From the NCBI RefSeq assembly GCF_900111445.1, contig NZ_FOHE01000005.1, forward strand, positions 160,144-224,143: a stretch of 64,000 nt of DNA, written 5' to 3'. The notes beneath the pieces are model-generated. The model had not been told where the DNA came from, did not search any database, and saw only the letters and a program-made list of their open reading frames with translations. Of this stretch, positions 8,230 through 17,267 are shown one piece after another (within the stretch, counting starts at the first letter, position 1; every line of letters starts with the position of its first letter). Made by a program: the position numbers and the translations under genes. The DNA comes from Oceanobacillus limi. Its GTDB lineage: Bacteria > Bacillota > Bacilli > Bacillales > Amphibacillaceae.

Positions 8230-9546
8230 ATGAAGAAATTATTACCTTTTTTGCTTATTGCAGCATTAGTATTGTCTGCATCAAATATTCATGGTGATCT
8301 TGTTTCGGCTGAATCAAAAAACTTAGATGAGCTTAAAAAAGAGAAGTCGGAAATTGAAAAAAAACAGAAAGACTTAGAAAGTGAAAAAAGCGATACGGAA
8401 AAGAAGCTAGAAGAAAATAAAGAAAAGCAAAATTCGGTTCAAAGTGATATTAACTCGCTGGATCAGCAATTAGCGGACACACAGGCTTCTATTCAATCAA
8501 AACAAAGTGAAATTGATGATACAAATAAGGAAATTGATGATTTAGGAAATAAAATCGAAGAGCTTAAGGAAGAAATTGAAGAGTTAAAAGAAGAGATTAA
8601 GGAATTAGAAGAAAAGATAGAGAAGCGGGAAGCTTTACTCAAGGACCGCTTACGTGCGATCCAAAAAAATGGTGGTACGATGAGATATATAGAAGTATTG
8701 CTAGGCTCTAGTAGTTTTGCAGATTTTATTAGTCGAACTGCGGCTGTTAATGTGATGATGGACCAAGATAAAGCAATCATGGAATCATTAAATGAAGATC
8801 GTATCACAGTTGAAAATAAAAAAACTCAGGTCGAAGATAATAAAACAGAAGTAGAAGCAAAGAAAGTAGAAGTAGAAGATAAAAAGCTTGCATTAGAGAA
8901 TCAAAAAGAAGAACTAGTGGCGCTACAGGGACAACTTGATCAACAAATGGCTGAAAAAGAATCACTAATGGCTCAGCTAGAAGAAGAGCATGAGCACTTA
9001 GAAGAAATTGAACTTACACTAGAAGAGGAACAAGAAATTCTACGAGCAGAAGCTTCTGCAAAGCAAAAAGCAATTGCAATGGCAGAACGTGAGTTAGAAC
9101 AATTGAACAAAAATGATAATGAACAAGCTAGTTCAGGAAATCCAAATGGAATTTTTATTCACCCAGCAAATGGTAGAATTTCATCTCAATTTGGAATGAG
9201 ATATCACCCAATTAAACATGTAAACAAATTACACTCAGGAACTGATTTTGCTGTAGGAACAGGAACTGCGTTGAAAGCTCCTGCTGATGGAGTAGTTAGT
9301 CGTGCAGCGTGGGTCGGTGGTTTTGGAAATGCCATTTTCATTTCACATTACATTGATGGTCAAAGCTATACGACCGTATCGGCACATCTGAGCAGTATGT
9401 CAGTTTCACCTGGACAAGAAGTGAAACAAGGACAAGTCATTGGAAGAACAGGTAATACAGGAAATTCAACTGGACCACACCTTCATTTTGAGGTACATAT
9501 TGGAGGATATGGTAATCCAGTAGATCCGATGAAATATTTGCGTTAA
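8230..9546 (+). CDS. Secreted coiled-coil M23 peptidoglycan endopeptidase, probable FtsEX partner
   Basis: The 438-residue protein has a Sec signal peptide (about residues 1-27) and a very long charged coiled coil of E/K heptads (about 30-300). A C-terminal LytM/M23 domain follows (about 318-430). All zinc and catalytic elements are present: HSGTDF (HxxxD), the SAHLSSM histidine, and GPHLHFEV (HxH). The architecture resembles E. coli EnvC and streptococcal PcsB, which FtsEX holds through the coiled coil; EnvC itself has a dead LytM domain, whereas this one looks active. It lies 51 bases behind ftsX in the same direction, so the inferred job is division- or elongation-linked wall cutting controlled by FtsEX. 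B. subtilis uses the NlpC/P60 enzyme CwlO for this. The start follows a GAGAGGGGA site. Confidence 0.88.
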   Translation: MKKLLPFLLIAALVLSASNIHGDLVSAESKNLDELKKEKSEIEKKQKDLESEKSDTEKKLEENKEKQNSVQSDINSLDQQLADTQASIQSKQSEIDDTNKEIDDLGNKIEELKEEIEELKEEIKELEEKIEKREALLKDRLRAIQKNGGTMRYIEVLLGSSSFADFISRTAAVNVMMDQDKAIMESLNEDRITVENKKTQVEDNKTEVEAKKVEVEDKKLALENQKEELVALQGQLDQQMAEKESLMAQLEEEHEHLEEIELTLEEEQEILRAEASAKQKAIAMAERELEQLNKNDNEQASSGNPNGIFIHPANGRISSQFGMRYHPIKHVNKLHSGTDFAVGTGTALKAPADGVVSRAAWVGGFGNAIFISHYIDGQSYTTVSAHLSSMSVSPGQEVKQGQVIGRTGNTGNSTGPHLHFEVHIGGYGNPVDPMKYLR

Positions 9547-9549
9547 GTT

Positions 9550-9587
9550 GAAAAGGCATCCCCTTCACTGGGTGTGATGCCTTTTTT
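9550..9587 (+). terminator. Rho-independent terminator after the M23 hydrolase gene
   Basis: AAAAGGCATC pairs with GATGCCTTTT, with an imperfect inner part, followed by a T run. Confidence 0.85.
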
Positions 9588-9629
9588 CATACTTATGTAT
9601 AAATAAATAAGTTAAATCCATAGTCAACT

Positions 9630-9655
9630 TAAGCATATAGTGGTATGCTTTTTTA
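9630..9655 (+). terminator. Second hairpin with T run before ctpB
   Basis: AAGCATA and TATGCTT form a short stem followed by six Ts. It may be a backup terminator or part of the ctpB leader. Confidence 0.5.
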
Positions 9656-9697
9656 TATTACATAAAATGTACTAAACATAATTTTTGGGGTGAAAAC

Positions 9698-11167
9698 ATG
9701 AAATTAAAATTAGCACATATTATCCTTATTCTAGTTGCGGCCTTAGCTTTGGGTTTTGCCGGTGGGTATACAGGTGTTCAAATGGCTGCTTCTAATCAGG
9801 ATGAACCAAATGAAACAGAATCTCCTGTTGAAGATGAGGAGAACGCTGAGGTTGAAATTTCAAACGAGTCACCACAGCATATGTCTAAGGTAGTCCAAGC
9901 ATTTAACATTATCCAAGAAAATTATTTGGAAGAAGTGGAAGACCAACAACTAATTGAAGGTGCGATTCAGGGAATGCTGGCGACATTAGAAGACCCATAT
10001 AGTACTTATATGGACGTTGAAATGATGAAGGAATTTGATGAACAAATTGAATCTTCCTTTGAAGGTATAGGTGCAGAGGTTAGTATGGTTAATGGAAATG
10101 TAACGATCGTTGCTCCGATTAAAGATTCCCCTGCAGAGACAGCTGGATTAAGGCCAAATGATCAGATATTAGAAGTTGACGGCGAATCATTAGAAGGTTT
10201 AGATTTAAATGAAGCTGTAGCTAAAATACGTGGCGAAAAAGGGTCAGAGGTAATCATTACGATCATGCGACCAGGTGCATCGGAAGCATTTGATATTCCA
10301 ATTATTCGTGATACGATTCCAGTTGATACGGTTTATTCAGAAATGAAAACGGTAGATGGTAAAGAAACGGGAATTATTGAAATTACGAATTTTTCTGAGA
10401 ACACATCTGCTGAGTTTGCTGAACAACTACAGCAATTAGAGGATGATGGAATGGAAGGATTAGTAATTGATGTGCGTGGTAATCCAGGGGGATTGTTAAA
10501 TTCAGTTGAAGAAATTCTAGGTCTTTTTGTGCCAAAAGATATTCCATATGTGCAAATAGAAGATAGAGATGGAAATAAGTCTCCATATCATTCTAATTTA
10601 GATAAGAAAAAAGATTATCCAATAAATGTTATTGTCAATGAGGGCAGTGCTTCTGCATCGGAAATTTTAGCAGTTGCGATGAAAGAAGCTGGCTATGATG
10701 TCATAGGGACTACTTCTTTCGGTAAAGGAACCGTCCAGCAAGCAGTTCCTCTAGGAGATGGTAGTACTGTAAAACTTACATTTTTCAAGTGGTTATCACC
10801 TGAAGGAAACTGGATTCACGAAGAAGGGGTTGAACCTACAGTGGAGACAGAGCAGCCGGATTATTTCTATACAAATCCAGTTCAATTAGATGATGGTGAA
10901 ACCTTAGGTTATGACCAATCCGATAATAAAATAGAAAACATTCAGAAGATGTTGGATGGATTAGGCTATAATCTGGAAAGAACAGACGGTTATTTTGATA
11001 AGTCAACAGAGGATGCTGTAAGCAAGTTTCAGCAAGAAAATGATTTAACTGATACGGGTGAGGTTGACCAAGAAACAGCTAGTATGATTGAATATCAAGT
11101 AGTTGAAACCATTCGTGAAGGTAAGGATGACTTGCAGTTAGAAAAAGCGTTAGAAGTCCTTTATTAA
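9698..11167 (+). CDS. ctpB: Carboxyl-terminal processing protease, S41 family
   Basis: A 489-residue membrane-anchored serine protease. Order of parts: a signal-anchor helix (residues 1-30), an acidic linker, a helical N-terminal region, a PDZ domain (about 115-200), the S41 catalytic core with the nucleophile Ser in NEGSASASEILA and the general-base Lys in TSFGKGTVQQ, and a C-terminal peptidoglycan-binding domain (about 410-475). In B. subtilis CtpB trims the SpoIVFA/SpoIVFB complex to release SigmaK during sporulation; paralogue CtpA has other roles. The position between ftsEX and minJ matches B. subtilis ctpB (yvjB). Sporulation function here is inferred from orthology, not seen directly. 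Confidence 0.93.
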   Translation: MKLKLAHIILILVAALALGFAGGYTGVQMAASNQDEPNETESPVEDEENAEVEISNESPQHMSKVVQAFNIIQENYLEEVEDQQLIEGAIQGMLATLEDPYSTYMDVEMMKEFDEQIESSFEGIGAEVSMVNGNVTIVAPIKDSPAETAGLRPNDQILEVDGESLEGLDLNEAVAKIRGEKGSEVIITIMRPGASEAFDIPIIRDTIPVDTVYSEMKTVDGKETGIIEITNFSENTSAEFAEQLQQLEDDGMEGLVIDVRGNPGGLLNSVEEILGLFVPKDIPYVQIEDRDGNKSPYHSNLDKKKDYPINVIVNEGSASASEILAVAMKEAGYDVIGTTSFGKGTVQQAVPLGDGSTVKLTFFKWLSPEGNWIHEEGVEPTVETEQPDYFYTNPVQLDDGETLGYDQSDNKIENIQKMLDGLGYNLERTDGYFDKSTEDAVSKFQQENDLTDTGEVDQETASMIEYQVVETIREGKDDLQLEKALEVLY

Positions 11168-11176
11168 TAATCGATG

Positions 11177-11208
11177 TAAATCCGTGAGTTCGTAACTCAC
11201 GGATTTTT
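11177..11208 (+). terminator. Rho-independent terminator after ctpB
   Basis: AAATCCGTGAGTT and AACTCACGGATTT form a perfect 13-bp stem around a CGT loop, followed by Ts. Confidence 0.95.
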
Positions 11209-11315
11209 CACTGTTTTTACATAGATAGGCAGGAGAAATATAGTCACATAACGAATATATATGGATATGGATAATTAGATAAAGAATAGCTGCAACGTGG
11301 TGGAGTGTGATCGTA

Positions 11316-12491
11316 ATGGTGGAATCTTGGTTGATAGAAGTTGTAAAAGGTATTGGTAGGGTATTTTTAAACCCTTTATTATATTGGGTATTCTTGTTGA
11401 TGACCTTGGTTGGATATCGAAGAATTAAACGAGACAGATTAAATTTTGGCGTTAAGGTATTTAATTTGTTTTCGGAGTGGAAGGATACATGGCTTGCCTC
11501 CATGTTGTTTGGTTTATTTATATCCCTCCTCATGGTTGGAGTTGGTTTTGTCTTTTCCTATGAAACGTTAATTTTACTAAGTGTAGTCGTAATCTTGTTA
11601 AGCCTTTTTTTACGGTTTGGATTATTATCAGCTAGTTATTCAATTGGTATTACCTATCTATTATTACTGTTAATGCCAACAGTAATGGAGTATCAAACCT
11701 TAATTAATAAAGGTTTATTTTCCGAAGCAAATTTTACAGGCTTGAGTATTTTAATGGGACTGTTTTTAATTTTTGAAGCGCAACAACTTCGGAAAACGGA
11801 TCGAAATGAAACTTTTCCGGAACTAATACGAAGTAGCCGCGGTGCTTGGATAGGCCAACATCGGATTAAAAAGCTTTCCGTAATTCCATTTTTTACTTTA
11901 GTACCCGCTGGATTGATTACACCTTTTGCTCCCTACTGGCCATATATTACTATTGGGGGAGAAGCATATAGTTTAATCTTAATCCCATTTCTCATCGGTT
12001 TTGAACACTTGGTGAAGGGGAGCCTGCCACATGAAGCTGGGGTTAGGATTGCAAAAGCGGTATTTGTACTAGCATTGCTTGTCACAGCTATTGCAATAGG
12101 AAGTGTTTTTATTTCCTGGTTATCTATTGTAGCCATCGTTGTTGGAATCATCGGTAGAGAAATAATTAATTATCGACATCGTATTCAAGACAATGGCAAT
12201 CAACCTTATTTTCGTCAAGTGGATAATGGATTACAAATTCTTTCCATTATCCCTGGTTCACCTGCAGATCGCTTAAATATATTAATTGGAGAAATGATAA
12301 CCAAAGTAAATGGACAAAAAGTATCTACAGAAAAACAGTTTTATGAAGCATTACAAGAAACGGGTGCGTTTTTTAAAATGGAAGTAATTGATGATGCTGG
12401 TGAAGTGCGTTTTGTACAGAGTGCCTTGTATGAAGGAGATCATCATGAGTTAGGCCTTATCTTTATTACGAAACCGTATCGTAATAAATAG
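11316..12491 (+). CDS. minJ: Cell division topological determinant MinJ
   Basis: A 391-residue protein with an N-terminal membrane part of seven or eight hydrophobic helices (about residues 15-280) and a cytoplasmic C-terminal PDZ-like domain (about 295-380, with GLQILSIIPGSPADRLNI). This matches MinJ (YvjD), which bridges DivIVA at the poles and division site to MinD and so helps block polar division. Length and gene order (after ctpB) agree with B. subtilis. I prefer the ATG at 11316 because GGTGGAG lies about 10 bases upstream; an in-frame GTG at 11307 is too close to that site. Confidence 0.9.
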   Translation: MVESWLIEVVKGIGRVFLNPLLYWVFLLMTLVGYRRIKRDRLNFGVKVFNLFSEWKDTWLASMLFGLFISLLMVGVGFVFSYETLILLSVVVILLSLFLRFGLLSASYSIGITYLLLLLMPTVMEYQTLINKGLFSEANFTGLSILMGLFLIFEAQQLRKTDRNETFPELIRSSRGAWIGQHRIKKLSVIPFFTLVPAGLITPFAPYWPYITIGGEAYSLILIPFLIGFEHLVKGSLPHEAGVRIAKAVFVLALLVTAIAIGSVFISWLSIVAIVVGIIGREIINYRHRIQDNGNQPYFRQVDNGLQILSIIPGSPADRLNILIGEMITKVNGQKVSTEKQFYEALQETGAFFKMEVIDDAGEVRFVQSALYEGDHHELGLIFITKPYRNK

Positions 12492-12527
12492 TACTTTTTG
12501 CAAGGACGATAGTATATTATCAAAGAA

Positions 12528-12582
12528 TAATCCGAACTATGTTTTATCCTTACTTAGGATTGAATTAGTTCGGGATTTTTTG
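12528..12582 (+). terminator. Branched terminator after minJ
   Basis: An outer stem AATCCGAACTA / TAGTTCGGGATT encloses a small inner ATCCT/AGGAT hairpin and is followed by six Ts. Confidence 0.8.
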
Positions 12583-12597
12583 TTTTACGTAGGTGGT

Positions 12598-13108
12598 GTA
12601 GATAATATATAATGCGACGTAATTTATCAAATTCTATTGTTCAAAATTTATGAGGTAACGTGGCTATTAACACCGCTACGGAAATACACTACGCTTTCCG
12701 TGGGCTTGCGCTGAGCCTCCTCGTTCGCAAAACAAGTGCGCCTGTGTCTTCCAGTAACTCTTTGTAGCAGGCTTCCTCAGCGCAAGGGAACAAAGAAGTT
12801 TATTCAAGTAGTACCCTCGCTCACTGTGGGGACTCATCGTCTTCGCTTTCCCACAGGACAAAGAAAGCTTCGTCAGCGACACATCGCACGTAGAAAAAGT
12901 GTCTTCTTTTTCAAGGAGTCTCCATGTATTTCCTTCGCTATAGCGGCTTGGTAATTATCATAAAGTCATAGAGTTCATGATTTTTCTTCCTCTGAAATAT
13001 GAACCACTACAACAGCGGAGTATTCTGTCGTAGCGAAATTTTTAGCACTCTCGAAAGATGGAAAAGGAAGGAGGTTTTACTAAAAGTTTACGTCGCATCA
13101 TCGATTAA
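12598..13108. repeat. TIR-bounded repeat element 1
   Basis: This non-coding stretch starts with ATAATGCGACGTAA (12609-12622) and ends with the inverted form, TTACGTCGCATCAT (near 13088-13101), so it has imperfect terminal inverted repeats. The interior has a GC-rich block (12670-12950) with CCGCTACGG, CGCTTTCCG and TGAGCCTCCTCG motifs, like GC-rich intergenic repeats seen across Bacillaceae. Open frames inside it, such as 12736-12954, are repeat sequence, not genes. Three relatives occur at 17.4, 23.2 and 30.2 kb. The edges are estimates from comparing copies. Confidence 0.75.
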
Positions 13109-13223
13109 ATATGAATCATCTAGCCATTTTTAATTTTAAACCTGCACGTACCTATCAGTAAGCCCAATTGATTGAAGGTTAACTATGTAAGTCAGTGTCT
13201 TTAGAATGGATCGCAACTCAAAA

Positions 13224-13238
13224 TGTGAACATTTCACA
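13224..13238. promoter_or_regulatory. Palindrome upstream of nirK, possible CRP/FNR-type site
   Basis: TGTGAA-CAT-TTCACA is a perfect 15-bp inverted repeat about 235 bases before nirK. Bacillus FNR/ArcR-type sites have TGTGA-N6-TCACA; this one has a 5-base centre, so the match is not exact. It lies between repeat element 1 and nirK; the rest of 13109-13474 shows no gene. Confidence 0.25.
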
Positions 13239-13474
13239 TAATTATGAGAAAAAACAAGTTCTGCAAACCAGTTATTTCCACTATTAATACCGTAATAACC
13301 TTGATAAAAATGTGTATATTGTGTGTCAAAGATTGTTCATAATTGCACATGAATTAAGTGAGCCAAATCACGGGTGCGAAAGCGGTATCAACTTAAAATT
13401 GAATTAAAGATAAGTGGTATGTTAAAAGAGTGGATTCGATAAAACTTATCTAATAAATTGATGAGGTGAGTGTT

Positions 13475-14554
13475 ATGTTTAACAAGTTTCTCTCACGAAT
13501 GGTATTAGTAGGTTTAAGTGGAACAGTTTTATTATTAGCAGCATGTGCTGATGAAACAGAAGAATCTAAGCAAGAGATATCACCAAAAGAAGATGCAGTG
13601 GAAACAGTAAGTGCAGAAGAGAAAGACCCTGAGGTAATTGGAGCACATAAGAATTTAAATGATGCAGCAGTTCCTTTAGAGATGGAACGGAAAGGTTCAG
13701 ATGTTTATATTAAAATGACCTCCCAAATTACAGACATCGAAATCGAGAAAGGTTATAACTATAAGGCGTGGACCTTTAATGGGGAAGCTCCCGGTCCGTT
13801 AGTGGTCGTAAATGAGGGGGATACCATTCATTTTACACTTGAAAATTTAGACCCGGCTATTCCTCACAGTATGGACTTTCATGCAGTACACACTGCTCCA
13901 GATAAAGGATTTGCGGATGTTATGCCGAATGAGGAAGGAACTTTTACGTATCAAGCTTCCAAGCCAGGAGTATTTATGTATCATTGTGGAACTGATCCCG
14001 TTTTATCGCATATTGCTAACGGAATGCATGGAGTGATCATCGTTCAACCAAACGATGGATACCCGACAGATGATGAAGTAGATAGAGAGTATGCTATCAT
14101 TCAAAACGAGTGGTATCGTTATAATGATCTAGACGATATGACAAATGGTGTACCTTCCCAAGTAGTTTTCTCAACAAAAGCTTTAGATGAAGGGCAACCA
14201 AATACGAATGGAACAGTTACCGCAGTGAAAAATGAACCACTTTTAGCAAAAGTTGGTGATAAGGTTCGTTTATTCGTTAACAATGTGGGACCAAATGAAG
14301 TAAGCAGTTTTCATGTTGTTGGAACGATATTTGATGATGTTTATATTGATGGAAACCCCGCAAATCATATGGAAGGAATGCAAACGGTCATGCTACCTGC
14401 AAGTGGTGGAGCAGTTGTTGAGTTTACGGTAAAAGAAGAAGGAGTTTATCCATTTGTTACCCATCAATTTAATCATGCTACAAAAGGTGCAGTAGGATAT
14501 ATTAAAGTAACCGCAGATGGAAAAGACGATGGCTCAGAAGTTGGTGGGCAATAA
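13475..14554 (+). CDS. nirK: Copper-containing nitrite reductase, lipoprotein
   Basis: A 359-residue two-cupredoxin protein that would reduce nitrite to nitric oxide outside the membrane. A lipoprotein signal ends in LLLAACAD. Copper ligands are complete: type 1 from PHSMDF, MYHCG, SHIANG and the Met in GMHG; type 2 from the His in DFHAVH, the His in YHC and the C-terminal THQFNH. The catalytic Asp in SMDFH and His in SSFHVVG are present too. Lipid-anchored NirK is known in Gram-positive Geobacillus-like bacteria. The ATG at 13475 follows a GAGGTGAG site; an earlier in-frame GTG overlaps it. No nir or nor accessory gene is adjacent. The gene and the yko cluster are bracketed by two repeat elements, suggesting an inserted block. 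Confidence 0.88.
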   Translation: MFNKFLSRMVLVGLSGTVLLLAACADETEESKQEISPKEDAVETVSAEEKDPEVIGAHKNLNDAAVPLEMERKGSDVYIKMTSQITDIEIEKGYNYKAWTFNGEAPGPLVVVNEGDTIHFTLENLDPAIPHSMDFHAVHTAPDKGFADVMPNEEGTFTYQASKPGVFMYHCGTDPVLSHIANGMHGVIIVQPNDGYPTDDEVDREYAIIQNEWYRYNDLDDMTNGVPSQVVFSTKALDEGQPNTNGTVTAVKNEPLLAKVGDKVRLFVNNVGPNEVSSFHVVGTIFDDVYIDGNPANHMEGMQTVMLPASGGAVVEFTVKEEGVYPFVTHQFNHATKGAVGYIKVTADGKDDGSEVGGQ

Positions 14555-14556
14555 TC

Positions 14557-14601
14557 AAAAGCGTACTTTGATTCTTTTTATGAATCAGAGCACGCTTTTT
14601 A
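14557..14601 (+). terminator. Rho-independent terminator after nirK
   Basis: AAAAGCGTACTTTGATTC pairs with GAATCAGAGCACGCTTTT around a TTTTTAT loop, then Ts. Confidence 0.9.
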
Positions 14602-14673
14602 ACTTATTTTGTAAATATTTTTGTATCAATTTAACCAAACTACTAATGGATAAACTCGTGAAAGGAAATGACA

Positions 14674-15219
14674 ATGAAGAGCTATCTATTAGGTGTGTGG
14701 AATACAATTGATCCCATTTATTATACATTAACAAGATTAAACTATCTTCCAAACTCCGATGAGAAACCTTGTGTTTTTCGAGTGCGATTAACACGCTATA
14801 AAGGATCGACGGTTACATTGGAAGATGGTACAACCATTCATAAAAATGATCTTTTGCTAAAAATACATTTACACAATGTTCGCATCTTAAATGAAATACA
14901 GTCCGTTAACAGTGAAGTAAGACGAGCAGTATTTATCTATCATATGGTAAAGCGTTCGCTCCCTACTTTAGCTCAATATGTCCACTTACACCCTAAGAAT
15001 GAGGATATAAAAGGTGTGATAGGGATTACTACCTTGCATAAAGGTGTAGAGCATTTAGGGTTCGAAGTGTTTGGAATAAAAAATCAATATTATCGCTTGT
15101 ATAAAAAACTAACTTTTACACCAATAAACCTTCTAGCAAGTACTTCCCAACATGGTGAGCCTGCTTATCTATTCATGTCTAAAAATGACTTAATCAAAAA
15201 GTATGCAACGAATAATTAA
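14674..15219 (+). CDS. YkoP-like conserved protein of unknown function
   Basis: A 181-residue basic soluble protein starting MKSYLLGVWNTIDPIYYTL. I do not see catalytic motifs. It resembles YkoP of B. subtilis, which lies in the cluster ykoN-ykoP-ykoQ; the two neighbours here, a metallophosphoesterase and an MGDG-synthase-type glycosyltransferase, match YkoQ and YkoN and support that. The repeated IKGVIGITTLH and FEVFGIKNQYY segments suggest an alpha/beta fold, but its role is unknown; a link to envelope glycolipid metabolism is inference from context. The ATG at 14674 follows AAAGGA at 7 bases; one at 14668 is too close to it. Its stop overlaps the convergent downstream gene by four bases. 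Confidence 0.7.
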   Translation: MKSYLLGVWNTIDPIYYTLTRLNYLPNSDEKPCVFRVRLTRYKGSTVTLEDGTTIHKNDLLLKIHLHNVRILNEIQSVNSEVRRAVFIYHMVKRSLPTLAQYVHLHPKNEDIKGVIGITTLHKGVEHLGFEVFGIKNQYYRLYKKLTFTPINLLASTSQHGEPAYLFMSKNDLIKKYATNN

Positions 15220-16049
15220 GCACTTTTCGATTGGATGGCAACGTCATGGAATGTAATTTCCGGACGACTTCCTATACGAATATTTACGCCAGTTTGACCA
15301 AGGCCTTCACTAATATAAAATGGTGAATTGTTATGCATGTGTAATCCTTTAATAATGTTGTTGCGAGCAAGTTTCCCCATCTTTACGAGGTGATATGCTT
15401 TTGGATAACAGATTTGGCCACCATGGAAATGTCCTGCGAGTAAATAATCAAAATGATAATCATTCATCTCTAGTACTACGTTTGGATCATGTGTTAGTAC
15501 GATATTCATACCTTCCTGTACGTTTTGGTATGACAAAGGTAAATTGCTTCGATTCGTGCTATAGTCATCGATGCCAATAATATTAATAACTTGTCCATTG
15601 ATCTCAATTGTTTCACTAGCATTCTGGAGTACATGACAATCATATTTTGTTAATAGGTTTTTAAGTGTATTTAAGTCATCATTTTTTAACACATAATCAT
15701 GGTTACCTAGGACAGCATAAATTCCATGAGGTGGTTTTAACGCTTGTAACACTTCTAAATAAGCTACAAGCTTGGGCAGTGTACGCTTTCGGTCTAAAAA
15801 GTCGCCTGTTAAAGCAATCATATCAGGTTTTTCATTTTTAATTTTATTTGCTAGTTCAGTTGGCGTAATTGAGATGTTTTCTAAATGTAAGTCAGATAGT
15901 TGAAGAATTGAAAATGATGGATTTGATGGTGATGATGAAGTATTTGATTCTATTTTAATTTTAGTTATCTTAATATCTTTTGTATTTTTGTTTGCTTTAT
16001 ATATCAAATATCCTAAAAGGATAACGAGTATAGTGTATAAAATATACAT
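15216..16049 (-). CDS. Membrane-anchored metallophosphoesterase, YkoQ-like
   Basis: A 277-residue protein with one N-terminal membrane helix (MYILYTILVILLGYLIY) and a calcineurin-like phosphoesterase domain. The metal-binding motifs run in order: LSDLHLE (DxH), LTGDFLDR (GD), VLGNHDYV (GNHD), LTHDPN and AGHFHGGQ (GHxH). Such proteins often act on phospholipid or lipid-linked substrates at the membrane face; the exact substrate is not visible. The start at 16049 has a GGGGAGGAG site just upstream on this strand, so a longer frame reaching 16163 is rejected. It converges on the YkoP-like gene and diverges from the glycosyltransferase, unlike the collinear B. subtilis cluster. Confidence 0.85.
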   Translation of the reverse strand: MYILYTILVILLGYLIYKANKNTKDIKITKIKIESNTSSSPSNPSFSILQLSDLHLENISITPTELANKIKNEKPDMIALTGDFLDRKRTLPKLVAYLEVLQALKPPHGIYAVLGNHDYVLKNDDLNTLKNLLTKYDCHVLQNASETIEINGQVINIIGIDDYSTNRSNLPLSYQNVQEGMNIVLTHDPNVVLEMNDYHFDYLLAGHFHGGQICYPKAYHLVKMGKLARNNIIKGLHMHNNSPFYISEGLGQTGVNIRIGSRPEITFHDVAIQSKSA

Positions 16050-16154
16050 TTTTGTATCTCCTCCCCAAAACGGATTATAACATGGTTTATTCATCGATAT
16101 CATTGGTAAATGAAGGGAGTAATATTGCCTAACAGCAAGATGGAGTTGAACATC

Positions 16155-17267
16155 ATGGAACAACAGCTAAAGCAAGATGCGTTATTTTTGCCATTTATGC
16201 AAATCCCCACAGGACACCATCATGTTGCGGATGCACTAATGGAAGATTTAATGAGTTACATGGATACTGTTCGGTGTAATAAAATTGATATTCTGTCTTA
16301 TAGTTATGGCAAAATGGAAACCGTTGTTTCAAGCACTTATTTACGTTGGATAAAGAATCTTCCTAATGCATACCATTGGATTTACGATCAAATGGCGTAT
16401 AAAAAAGCAGATAAAAGAAATCGTAACTATCTTTATGAACTACTATTTATTAATTTTTTTAAACGGCTTTTAAAAGAGCATGAGCCAAGAATTCTATTTT
16501 GTACACATGCATTACCATCTAATATTGCTAGCGTGTTAAAACAAAAAGGAAAATTACAGGCTACCATTGTAAATGTATACACGGATTACTTTGTAAATCG
16601 AGTATGGGGTATAGAAGGAGTTGATTATCATTTCGTCCCATCTGTTGAGGTGAAGAAATTTCTCCAAAAGCTCGGTGTCGACGAAAAACGTATTTATGTT
16701 ACAGGGATACCCGTACATCGGGAATTTAACAATACAACTCAAATGAAAGAGAAGAATCCTAACGAGTTACAGGTTTTGGTAACAGGCGGAAGCTTAGGGG
16801 TTGGAGGATTAGAGAAGATATTAAGTGAACCCTCCGAAGCGATGCACTATTATGTTTTGTGTGGGAAGAATACATCACTTTACAAGCAATTAAAGGCAAC
16901 GAATCGTATGGATGTAACACCAATTCCATATATCGAGCGAAAACAGGAAATGAATGCCTATTATAATCAGGTAGATGCTGTAATTACAAAGCCTGGTGGG
17001 GTAACCATCAGTGAATGTCTGATAAAGCGGAAGCCTATATTTGTATGTAATGCATTACCTGGTCAAGAAAAAATTAATGAACAACAGTTAAAGCGGTTGG
17101 GTGTTGTACAACCTGTAACGTGTGAATCGGCGAAAGACGAAATCAAAGCATTTTTCTCTGATGTGGATAAACAAAAAGGATATCATCGTACCGTGGACCA
17201 TTATCATCAGCAACTCGAAAACAGGTCAATGGTCGAAATACTAGAAGAAATATTCCCTTTTGCATAG
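16155..17267 (+). CDS. MGDG-synthase-type glycosyltransferase, YkoN-like
   Basis: About 370 residues. An N-terminal acceptor domain opens with FLPFMQIPTGHHHVADALM, the MGDG synthase / UgtP signature. A GT-B donor domain follows, with VTGGSLGVGGLEKIL and TKPGGVTISECL, the latter a UDP-sugar binding motif. Relatives transfer sugars from UDP-hexose to diacylglycerol, producing glycolipids that serve as membrane lipid or lipoteichoic-acid anchor. The nearest B. subtilis match is probably YkoN. The start is uncertain: ATG at 16155 (GGAG 9 bases upstream) gives a compact N-terminus; TTG at 16125 follows a better AAGGGAG, and ATG at 16110 is also in frame. It is divergent from the phosphoesterase gene and shares its upstream region. 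Confidence 0.82.
   Translation: MEQQLKQDALFLPFMQIPTGHHHVADALMEDLMSYMDTVRCNKIDILSYSYGKMETVVSSTYLRWIKNLPNAYHWIYDQMAYKKADKRNRNYLYELLFINFFKRLLKEHEPRILFCTHALPSNIASVLKQKGKLQATIVNVYTDYFVNRVWGIEGVDYHFVPSVEVKKFLQKLGVDEKRIYVTGIPVHREFNNTTQMKEKNPNELQVLVTGGSLGVGGLEKILSEPSEAMHYYVLCGKNTSLYKQLKATNRMDVTPIPYIERKQEMNAYYNQVDAVITKPGGVTISECLIKRKPIFVCNALPGQEKINEQQLKRLGVVQPVTCESAKDEIKAFFSDVDKQKGYHRTVDHYHQQLENRSMVEILEEIFPFA

Noticed and set aside
12736..12954. 72-residue open frame in the intergenic region after minJ
   Set aside because: It lies in GC-rich repeat sequence of element 1, with no ribosome binding site and a composition unlike proteins.
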